26,822 nucleotides of DNA from Priapulus caudatus (taxonomy: Eukaryota > Priapulida > Priapulimorpha > Priapulimorphida > Priapulidae), in the NCBI RefSeq assembly GCF_000485595.1, contig NW_014577864.1, positions 265,499-292,320 of the forward strand, given 5' to 3'. Both the position numbers and the translations under genes were made by a program. Positions 11,401 through 23,400 of this stretch are shown one piece after another (position 1 is the first letter of the stretch; every line of letters starts with the position of its first letter). The notes under the pieces are model-generated. The model was not told the origin of the DNA and did no database searches. It saw only the letters and a program-made list of their open reading frames with translations.

Positions 11401-14400
11401 TATATTAGAGTAAAGATTTACAAAACATGTCAGAACGCAGCATAACCTATTTATTTCGAATGCCATCGCTAAGAAACATCAAAGCGGGTATAGCGCCACC
11501 GTCACAAATTGTGATTCATTTTGGTTTATATATTATTATTGCGATATACAGATGGCAACCATGTGCTACCGCTTAGAAAAACTTATACGAAGTAAACACT
11601 TCCATGCAACCAATTAACCTGTGACAAAAGTTGTGTTATGGGCAGGGAAACACCATTGTCACGTGGTATATAGCAGCTACGTGGAATAAGCGTATCCTCT
11701 CAATCTTACACGTTATACATCGGGAGCTACGCTTTTAGGCAGTGCCTAAATCTGAATATTATAAAAACGTTAAATGGCGATCATTTAGGCGGTGTAACGC
11801 CCACACTCGCCCACATCTCAGACTTTCCCACGTCAAACATTTATTTTCACATAAAAAATTACACATATAATTATCAAGAGTATATAATAGGAGTTCTCCC
11901 ATATATACTCTTCGTTTCTATAATGTACGTCGATGGTTGCTCAATTAAAACTGACTTCTTCTCACTCACTCATTTGTGTCCTTTTTTGTGGTGAGCTACA
12001 GTGTCATTGACAATTTCATTGTCGTTGTTGTTGTTGTTGTTGTTGTTATTGATGTTGTGATTAACTCATGATTAATCACTTAATGGTCACTCCATACCTA
12101 TTAGCTTCTGTCAACACCTACTGTAGAAATGTGTATGATATCACTAAATCAGGTGGTTAGAGTAAGGATAGCAACCACATTCTGTAAAATGTACATGTTA
12201 CACAGTTGCTACCAAACAGCATAGTTGCTGCGGTCATATATGCTCGGTAAGGAGCCAGTAAAAAATCTAACTGTGAGATCTAGATTTGTCACTTGTTTCT
12301 AGATGTCTGGCAGAGGATGAGCGAGATCGCTGGTCCGCCCAACAGCTTCTTGACCACAGTTTCCTGAAACCAACTTTGTCGCTAATGCCACCCACTGGTC
12401 AACGAAACAAACGAGAGGAAAATAAAGGTATTATAAGCTCAAAGTGAAACTTCAGCATTGACAAATAAAGTTAGTTAAACAATATATCACTATCAATAAT
12501 AATAATATCTATTTTATAAATCTTACCAATACATGTTGGAGGTTACATGTGTTAGAGGTTGAATTTACTAAAGGAAATTGGTTGATACCAATGTTATACC
12601 AAAGGTAAGAAAAGTGCAACATGGTGCGACTTGTGAGGTTTTAACATGATCATGGCTTCCTCGACACTTTACAGCGGAGGGAGAACACGATAGTGACTTG
12701 GACACTGAGATCCCCCTTATATGGTCACGTGGCTCAACTGGCCAATCACGTCTCAAGAATGAGTTTGAGATCCTCAAGTTCCTTGGAAAGGGAGGCTTTG
12801 GTGATGTGATCAAGGTAAGCTACACATGAAGTGTTGCTCCTGCAATCTACAATGGCAGTAATAGAACATTTATCAAGGAACTCCAGCGCACTTCCTGTCA
12901 TTGCTGTCCAGAGTTTGCAGTATGACGTGTATAAAACTAATGACACAACAAAGTAACTGCCGATATTACACAAGTCATTGTATCATCTGCTGGAAGTTAC
13001 TGCAGAATGTGACAGTATTGTATTTGATATTTGTCTGCGTGTAGCAAAATTGTCACCAATTCACATGGACATCTGCTGATATAAAATCAGTGAGGTCAGG
13101 AGTAAAACGGGAAGTATTTGACTCCAAGCTCGTGTTAATTTTGAGTGCTGCTCTGCCCTATCATTCTTCCAGGGATTGTATTTATTTTGCATAGACCACT
13201 GTCTGCGCAGGTTCGTAACAAGCTGGACAGCTGTGTGTATGCCATCAAGCGAATTCCTCTGAATCCCAAAAGCAGACAGCTGAATAAGAAGATCACCCGA
13301 GAAGTGAAGTTACTGTCACGTCTCAACCACGACAACGTAGTTCGGTGAGAAAGCAAACACGGAACCCTGGTTTCAATGAAACAAGCATAAATTACGTGAT
13401 TCTTTTAATAAAATAATTTAATAAAGTTCTTGTTGCTATTATTTTCTTATTGTTTGAATAAGAAATAGTGGAGAAAAAGGATTGACATTTAACTTGTGAT
13501 GCAGATCTTGTCTATTGGCATGCTGCATTGAACTTATTGATCGAATTAATTATGTGCTAAAGATCAGCTGCATAAAGTTGTGTGGATGTGCCGAACATAC
13601 ATGTAAAAGTGGTTGATGGAGGATGTGGATAAACTGCAGTAATAGGAAGAAACGTGTGTTCTGAGATTGTATATATATTTTGTTAGGTACTACAACTCAT
13701 GGATCGAGACAGGAGAGGAGAGGCAGACAGATGCTGATGAAAGCACAAGTTTCACACCTTCCAGCTCACTTGCATCTACTTCTGATCATGCTGGAAAGAA
13801 ATCAATAGGTAATAATATTTTCATCAATGTTCATTACCTCACAAAAGAAACCACTCATCCTATTATATATATATACCCAGTTGTCACAGGCAAGTGTGTA
13901 ATAATACAATTTCACACTTTGACCATGCTTGCTTGGTAACCCTAGCTAGATAATAGTTTTCTGCAGCCAAACACATGTTTGCCACAATGTAATAACATTG
14001 TAATAACCCTTAGAAAAGGGTTTTTACTGTTTCACGAAACTTAATGATTGCAGCTGGGCAGTGTTATCTGCACACGGTTTGTATAATCTGGAGTGGTAGC
14101 AAAGCAAGCACTTGTGAAACTTTATATTATTGCCACACTGAACTATTGTTTAGTAGCCAACAACTCAGTACATCACACTCCTGGATTTCTGGATGTTAAA
14201 CATTGCATTTTATTCAATTTACTTTCACATTTGAATAGGGGACAGCCTGGAGATGTTGCTCAACAATGATGTTGGAGAACCGATAGAGTGGAGTGTGTCA
14301 GATGGTTTTCCCAGTAATCTGCAGCAGACTGCAGATGATGACGATGACAATGACGACGATGACGAAGAAGAATATGCTGATGACGTGTTCGGAACGTTCT

Positions 14401-17400
14401 TGTAAGTTTTTATGGCTGATTTGAGATTCGGTGTTTGACTAAAACATTGATTTCTCGCAATTAAATCCTAATTCATGGTAACTATATGTCCAGTTTTTTC
14501 TTTGAAATGTGTCCAAATTTATCCCTTGCATTGAGGAATGTTGTTCGTAGCTATGAAATATCAACAATTAATGGTGTTACACTGGTTCCAGGCCGTTTGG
14601 TAATGAGGATGAGGAAGAATCTTCAGATGGTATAGTTTTTGAAGGAAGTTGGAAACCAAGCAGTGGTGGAGCGCAGCCTTCCACAGATGATTCTGCAGTC
14701 AGTGCACGGATTGAGAGCAACTCAGTCAAAGTCATTCAGTTTATGTACATCCAGGTATTGTACCCTTGTATTGACCTGTGTATGTATGGATAAAAATCGT
14801 AAATTGGGGGAGGGGAGTTGTGATTCATGTTTTGTTTTGTTAAAAAAGGATGGTCAGAATATTTAAAATGAATTTATGCTAGCCCTCCTTGTTACTACTT
14901 GGTACATGATGCTCGTCAATCTCAGCACTATTGGCCATCTATTACTATCTTGAAATTAAAGACAAGTGAAGCTAAATGTAGTTAATTTGTGACATTGAAA
15001 CCTTTTGCGATTTCTTCCCACCAGATGGAGTACTGTGAGAAGAGCACATTACGCAATCTCATCGACATAGGTCTAGATAAAGACACTGACTTAGTCTGGC
15101 GCCTATTCCGAGAAATTATAGAAGGCCTGGCACATTTGCACCAGCAGGGAATGATTCACAGAGACCTGAAGCCAGTCAATATCTTTCTTGACTCTAACAA
15201 TCATGTGAAGATTGGCGACTTTGGTCTGGCCACGATGGAAATGATCTCAGGCTTAAAGGATATTCAAGTGAGTGCCGAGGGCTGTGGCAGTGCCGAGGAG
15301 TTGCTTGGGCAAGAGGGCCTGACGGGGAAAGTGGGAACTGCACTATACGTGAGTCCAGAGCTAATGGCAGGCACTGGAACTGTCAGCTACAATCAGGTAT
15401 GGCCCGGTATGACCTGGTTCACTGACTGTAAATGTAAAGATTTATTTTACAATTATGTAACAATCTAACGATTAGGTAACTTCTGTGTTTTTGTAAGAGA
15501 ATGATTGTAAAAACAATCTAACAATTGTGTAAATTGTATGTCGTTGAAATACGATGGTGTTATGAACAAAAAAGGGCACAACTTAATTCCGCATCTGTTT
15601 GTTAAGAAATGAGAGCTGATTTATGTTTAGTAATAGAGGTGTTCACCTCATTGATGAAGTAGGCAAGACAGTTAGGTGCTGCAGCCTCCTCACAGTGTGG
15701 TCGGATGGATAGTCGCACTCTTATGCTTTCAAATTGTGAATGTCAATGTAGAAGGTGGACATCTATAGTCTGGGAGTGATCTTCTTTGAGATGTGCTACC
15801 CAAAACCTAGCACTACCATGGAGCGAGTAAAGATTATTGGACAGCTGCGGGAGCCACAGATAGTGCTGCCCCCTGACTTTGACGGAGAGTCTTCTGAGGT
15901 TAGTGGGTAGCAGTGGTGGTCAGTGTCACAGTACTGAAAATGAGCGATGGTCGGAGTTTATTTAATTAAATGGCTTTGCTTCTCTGCTGTCTGTAATGGC
16001 ATGTAATTGATAATTTGTATTGACATCTTGTGGAATAGCTGGGGAGTGGTGAGATTTTTGTGTACTAATTCTGTGTGTGCATGCGCGCATGTGAACATGC
16101 GTGTGTGCATGCATAAATTAAGTGCGCATGTATGTTTATTAGATAATATAAGGGACATTTCAATTTATTTTACGTGTGTCTCTTTCGTGTTGCTCTATGT
16201 GTTCACAGGCTGTGGTCATTCAGTGGCTGTTAAACCATGATCCTGCTCATCGCCCGACCTCACAGGAGCTGCTGCAGTCACACCACCTCCCTCCCCCTCA
16301 GCTAGAGGAAGCCCAACTCAGTGAGGTGATCAGTCGCAACCCAACAATCAGCTCTGCTTATAGTAATAAAGAAAATATTGCACCCTTTTTTGCACATGTG
16401 ATATTAACATGTTAACATGCACATTACAAATAGATATACATAAATATATATGCAAATATACGTGCAGGTGCAGGCACATGTGCACACTCACATGCACGCA
16501 CACATGCAGACGCGAACACACCAAAGATGCGCACATGTATGTTTGTATTCAGACTGTTGTCTTCCATCTGATAATTACCACATTTTGACCATGATTGGCA
16601 CTATCTTGACCTTGGCCTTGTAGGTGTTGAGGCACACGATTTCGAACAACACAAGCAGTGGGTACCACAGAATGATGAATACGCTGTTTTCCCAGCCAGT
16701 CACCCCCGCTGCAGACTTCACATATGACATGGACATTCACAAGGTAAAACCATCCCTGCTAGTTACCTCTGCCAAGGAGGTTATGTTTTCACCCCTGTTA
16801 GTTTGTTTGTTTGTTTGTTTGTTGGTTGGTTTGTTGGTTTGTTTGTCTGTCAACAGGATATCTCAAAAAGTTACGGACGGATTTTGATGAAATTTTTTGG
16901 ATGGGTACGTTGGTCTTGGGCCAAGAACCAATCAATTAGATTTTGGTGGTGGTCCAGATCTGGATCCAGAATTTATTTTTTGCGGGGTTGACTTCCGATG
17001 CATTCAAAATTCATGAAAAAAATCCTGGATCTTTTTTCTTTTTTTCTCCAAATTTCTGAAAATTTCATCAAACTATATTGGGTGTACCAGCAAGATCGGG
17101 AGACTGTTACGCTGTGGTGGAGGTTTGCTATCTCCGTTTGCTCTTGTTAGTGATATATTACCTGCTTCTGTGTAGTATTTTTTTCCATGATTCTATGATG
17201 CATTTTGTTCTTCTACACCATTGTGTCAAATTTACCATCGTTGCTACCATAGCAATTATCTGTTCCTCACTTCACTTCGCATCTTGACTCATCCCGTATC
17301 TTCCCCCCATATCTTGTCTCACCTCATGTCTGTCTCACCCCACATCTCGGCTCATCCCGTGTCTCGCCTCACCCCTTGTCTTGTTTCACCCTATGTCTCG

Positions 17401-20400
17401 GCTCACCCAGTTTCTCGCTGTTTACATTGCAGGGCAGCTTCACGAATGAGCCGGTGCTGCTGCAGCAGCATGTGCTGGGCATCCTCGTGCGCGTGTTTCG
17501 CAGGCACGGAGCGATCAGACTCGCGACACCGCTGCTTGTGCCGCGCTGCAGACCCTGGGAGCAGAACGACCAGTGTGTGAGGCTGCTCGATCACAGTGGA
17601 CTCATTGTAGACCTGCCACTTGACCTCAGGGTAAGCTCCCAGCGTGCACAGGTGCTATATGTGAGTATTAGTGTGCTCATAACTCTAACATATTTTTTCC
17701 TATAATTTAAAGGTATGAATCCATCTACCCATCCATCTACCCATCCATCAATTCATCCATCCATCAATTCGTCTGACCATCCATGCGTCCATCCATCAAT
17801 TCGTCTGTCCGTCCACCCATCAATCAACCCATTCAACCATCCATCCACCCATCCATCGATCCATCTGTCTATCCATCCATCCATCCATGCCCAACTTATT
17901 AATGGATTTATAATGTTTGGATTGTGACTAAACTACAGTAGTTATCAGTAGGTGCATTATATCTTGCAACAGTGCAGTTCAATTTCCTTAATGACTCGCA
18001 TGCAAGAATTCAAGTATTGATTTTATAATATTCTCCATATTATACCTAAATTATCATAGTGAAATGAATGTAACCTGGTGATACGTTGTTTTTTTATCAT
18101 CATAAGTCCATCTATAAGTAGAGTTTCTCATGCTACTGCTACTGCAGGTGCCCTTTGCAAGATACATCGCCCGCAATAGTGTGAGCAGCCTGAAACGCTA
18201 TTGTGTCGAGAAAGTATACCGAGATAGAAAGATATTCGGCTGTCATCCAAGGGAATTGACAGAATGCGTGTTTGACATTGTCACAAGCTCGGCTGCATCG
18301 TGAGTGATGTTATATAATATGTATAGCCCAATCAGTATCTGCACTCAAATGGTTGGAAAAATATGCAATTTACATAGGGGCTATATAGGTGAAAAACTAC
18401 ATTGGAGAAGTAGGACGCTATTTTACGCATTACAAGTGTTAATGTAATGTGGGGGACTATGTTAAAGGTTACAAGTTAAATGTTACATAGGGGAACTAAA
18501 TTAAAAGATGCATGGGTGTTAGGATTAAGATTATGTAGGATAATTGTTATATCGGGGTCAGTTTAAAGGTTACGTGTGAGCCATTTTAAGGCTATTCGAG
18601 TGTGAGGTTAAAGGCTATTTAGAATCAGGCTACATTGTATGTGTGAGCTAGGTTAAAGACTATCTGGTACAGGCCCGATTAGCAAATTAAAATATAATAT
18701 CTGCAGCTTTTTTGCTTTTATTCCTAGTAATAGCACTGCTTCTTCAAGTGGACAGGGTCTCATGTTTAGATATACCCTTAGGCACTCTCAGTTTAGGCCA
18801 GGACGCTGCCCACCAATGATTACTGATTGGCTGGGACGTTTTATCCAGTAGCCTACAGCACAGGTTGCTATGTTTGGCTGTGTGTGCTCACCAGTTGGTC
18901 TCTGGCTTCATTATCCATTAAAAACATGTAATAAACGTCAGATTTTAATACCTCTAATTGCTGAACTTATTTTGATCAGTAGCTGTGATCAAGCAGTTAT
19001 GTCGTTTCTTGCAGGCTGGTGGCAGATGCTGAAGTTCTATCTGTCGTGTGTGAGATCGTGGATCAGTTTCCTGTGCTCCAGGTAAGTCATGCTATTGTGG
19101 CGATCTACTGATCCCACTTAAGTGCGAGTAGAATGTTTTTTAGATAGATTTAGATCAATTTTATTTATGCCTTATGATTTTACATCAAGAATGCAATAGT
19201 ATTGTGAACAATAAAAAGACTGAGGGAGGGTGAATTGACTATACAGTCACCAAGTCAGCCGCTCCTGCATTGGCGTATTAACTAGTGAAACATGATAGAT
19301 AACATTGAAGCAGATCTAGTTAATTATACAATGAACCGCATGGTGAGCCGATTAGTAGAAATATTGACAGTTTGCATTAAACAGGCAGTACACAGCACAC
19401 CAGTATATATAATATGAGCCATTTGAAGAAAAATAGTACAGCATGTCAAAATCAAGGCCAATATGTCAAAGCGAATATAACCATAAGTAAACAATACAGA
19501 AACAATATAGAATCAGCTACCCATATTAATAACATAAGCACGTATATATCAGATAAGATAGAGATCGAGTAATTATATATACCTTTTTATTAGGGTTCCT
19601 AATGCTATAAATCATTTTCTAACAGTGAGAAATTGACAGGGAAATATGGTCCCCAAATTTACTTACCACAATCGTGTTTAATTTTTTCCAGTTAAGCGAA
19701 TTAGTTAATCAGTAGTTCATTACTGGCACATTTCGTCTCGTGCACAGCTAGGTGTCATACAGTTGCAGTCATCAGTTGTGTTAGTGAGCTATTGAAGTGG
19801 CTAATGCCACACCATACTGTCATTCTTGTTATTAGATACTAGGTAAGATCATTCACACGCATGACTTGCCTGTTGCAAACGGCACTGCATCCAGGATAGG
19901 TATATGGTATAAGGATCAAGATGCAAACTTTATGTACTTTCAATGCAGACATCCTGTTTCCTATTTAAGACTTAGATTGATGCATTTACTTTCCAGACTA
20001 GGAGCTATCACATAAAGCTAAACCATGCGTTACTGTTGAAGGCTATATTAATGCATTGTGATATACCTGAAGAGCTGCACAATGATGTATTCACAATCCT
20101 CAACGAGAGCAAGGTGACTGAATTCTTAATTAAGCCAAAATAGTAAATATCTGTTTTCAAATTGTGAATTTTAACTGCCATTTGGATTATGGGTGTGGCC
20201 TACACAAAACCCTGATCTACTTCTGATTGTGTCTGCATACCAAAATGGGACTCCACTTAGAGCTCAACATATTATAATTCTTCTGACCAGCATGCATGGA
20301 ATTTTTCTCTCTCATTTCTCATTTATAACTAGGTGGAAAAGTTATCTTGTTTCCAAGTACAGACGAAGCTGTGTAACCTGTCACTATCCGATAAGTCTGT

Positions 20401-23400
20401 GACAATGCTCTACAACTTCATAGACGTTGAAGGACCACTGAACAAGATCGTCAGTATGATGCGAACGATAACGAAGCGATCAGGAGAGGTAAGACTACGC
20501 TCTGGGACTATGTAGCATCAGTGTAGCTAACACCATGTTCCATGACCATGCAGTATTGAGACAGGTAACACCACCTTCTGTGACCATATAATATCAGGTC
20601 AGGTAACAGTAACACCACGTTCTGTGACCATATAATATCAGGGCATGTAACACCACATTCTGTGACCATGCAATATCAGGGTAGGTAACACCACATTCTG
20701 TGATCATGCAATATCATGGCAGGTAACACCACGTTCTGTGACCATGCAATATCAGGGCAGGTAACACCACGTTCTGTGACCATACAACAGTACAATATCG
20801 GGGTAGGTAACATCACATTCCGTGACCATACAATATCAGGGTAGGTAATATCACATTCTGTGACCATACAATATCCGGATAGGTTAGACCACGTTCTGTG
20901 ACCATACAATATCAGGGTAGGTAACACCACGTTCTATGACCATATAATATCAGGGTAGGTAATGCACACAGGGTAGGTATCGCATCACAGCCAAACTGCT
21001 AACAGTGATTATGATTTGGTAGCCATATCATATAACCGATACACTGTTCTTCTTCCTTCTTTTAACATAAACAGAATGTATATATGCATAGCCGCATGGG
21101 TGCTTGCACTCCGTGGGTCATAACACGATTTATATAATTTCAAGTACCTGTATTCATATATATGTAGGCCTATATGTAATAAGTATGCAACACTTCACTA
21201 CACCAACGTCTATTTAAGTCTACGTCAACGTATATTTTCAACAATAACGGGCTGGTTTTTGACTGACACGTCCAGAACGTGTTCGATATACTTCTGTTTC
21301 ATTACCCGCTGTGTGATCTTGCACCTTGTCTTGTTCCCTTCGATCTGTACTCTCTGTTTTATTTGGTTATGCCAGGAAAGGCATCTGTGGGATATGTCTC
21401 TCAAATGCACTCTATTTCTCCTAAGTTGGGTGCCATTTGGTGTGGTGACAACATAAGACCGGGCCTGGGGTTCGTTTCCGAGTAGATCGTTCCAAAGAAA
21501 TTGATCGATTTTGCTTTCACCACGCATTTACTGCTGTTGAACACTAGGCCCTCCTTTGCTGCTGTCTCAAACAGTTTCACAAGGTTGCGGTCATGCTCTG
21601 CTTCTATACTCCCCATGACGACGACATCATCTGCGATGCACACACAACCCGAGACTTGCCCTATTATATTATCCATTCTTTGTTGGAAGACATCCTGGCT
21701 TGTGGAAAGCCCAAAGGGTAGACGCAGAAAACAGTATCTGCCGAATGGAGTACGAAATGTGGTCAGTTCTTGCGAGTCCTCACTGAGATGCACGGACCAA
21801 TAGCCTGACTTGGCATCTAGCTTGGTGAAATACTTCCCGTTTGTGAACTCTGGGTTAACTTCTTCCAGTGTCTGGATCTTGTGGGGGCATCACTTGAGAT
21901 TCTCATTCAAACGCTTTGGGTCTAGGCATACCCGAATAGATCCATCTTTTTTGATCGCTGTGGTGATGGAACTGCACCAGTCTGTGATGTGTGACCTTAC
22001 GAATCACTCCTTGGTCCTCCATCTTATCGAGCTCTGCTCTCAGCTTGTCCTTAATGTGTATGCTGCACTTCCGGGGAGTGTCGATGTGTGGCGTGGCATC
22101 TTTCTTTAACAGAAGATTGGCCGGTTCTTTGAAATCACCTATCCGGTCTAACTGTTGTGGCCACCGTTCCACGAGATCCTTAACCGTCTGAATGCTTTGG
22201 ACCTGGTCAGGTATGTATTCTAGCAGCTTGTCATCCTTCGTCACTGTATGGATGGTGACGACACTCAGAGCCTTGCTGCCTGGTAGGCCTAGGATCGCAG
22301 GTCCAGCTACCTCAACCACAAAGAACTTCTGTTTGGTACATGCGGAGTCTTTGTATAGGCACACGAGATCAATGGAACCGATGCAAGGGATGTTGGATCC
22401 ATTGTATGCAGTAAGCTGTACTTGTCGTGGTCTCACAATAGAGCGCCATTGTCCCTTGGGGTACATTTCATGTATGATACGGAGGGGAAGTGTGTTGCCA
22501 CCTGCCCCAGTATCTACTTTTACTTGCAGGCGATGTGTTCCAACTTTGGATGGACAGGTGATGCTCAGAACTGTGAACTGTTGCTTTCTTTACCCCATTC
22601 GTAATGTATAAGTCTTTTAAACACAGCTCCATACGCTGCCTAAAGAGAGAGAACCCACTTGCCAGGTCTGGCATCTAGCTGCCAACTCATTTCCGGTAGG
22701 CGCGCCATGTTACGACTATCCTTGATTCTCAACTCAAGTAAACAAATGGTCTTCCTAGAGACTCATAAAAATATCCAACGGTCTCAACACTAAAACCAAA
22801 CGGTCGTCTCAGCAATGCTACCGCACCGAAGCCTGACTCAAGGATACGCGATTGCCAATATATGCTCTGTGTGAGATACAACACTGTAAGTCTGCACCTA
22901 TCACCTGCAGGTACATTACAATTCCATTCAGAATCACGAACACTAGTAAATATGCATCCTATCTATACATGTATGTAGATACACACATCGCTTGACGTGT
23001 ATACCGTGTGTTAATAATACACGAATGGACCTACAGCATATTAGCATACAACATACACTTTGCTTGATTCGGTTTATACACGTCGAATCTATTTATAGAC
23101 CTGCCTATTCGCTGGTTTGATACAATATTTAGCACGCTGCTTGCATATAAAAACTCTAACACACATACTAAACCGGGACCGCTCGTTTTACTGGCTATGG
23201 TATTTCGATCCTATAGGCATATATATTAACAATATACCGTTCTTACTTCAACGCTTAATGTGTCTACAGTCTTTTTGTTGTGCTTACCATTGTGAGGGAG
23301 ATGTGGTAGCACTATATTGACAGGTGATGAGGCTGCGGAGGCGGATGAATAGAAAATAATAAAGGACTTGCAATATGGCTACCAAATCATAATCACTGTT

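Noticed and set aside
13145-13348. Possible alternative start of a short kinase from an upstream ATG
   Set aside because: The frame is exon 14 extended into intron 13; the splice acceptor at 13210 and phase join to exon 13 explain it.
16060-16140. Possible small RNA hairpin from the GCATGCGCGCATG tract
   Set aside because: Pairing is a by-product of alternating simple sequence; no defined stem-loop borders.
17715-17927. His/Pro/Ser/Thr repeat open frame
   Set aside because: Translation of the CATC microsatellite; no start context or homology.
21501-22611. Plus-strand open frames opposite the gypsy pol
   Set aside because: Shadows of the minus-strand protease and RT, which show real motifs.
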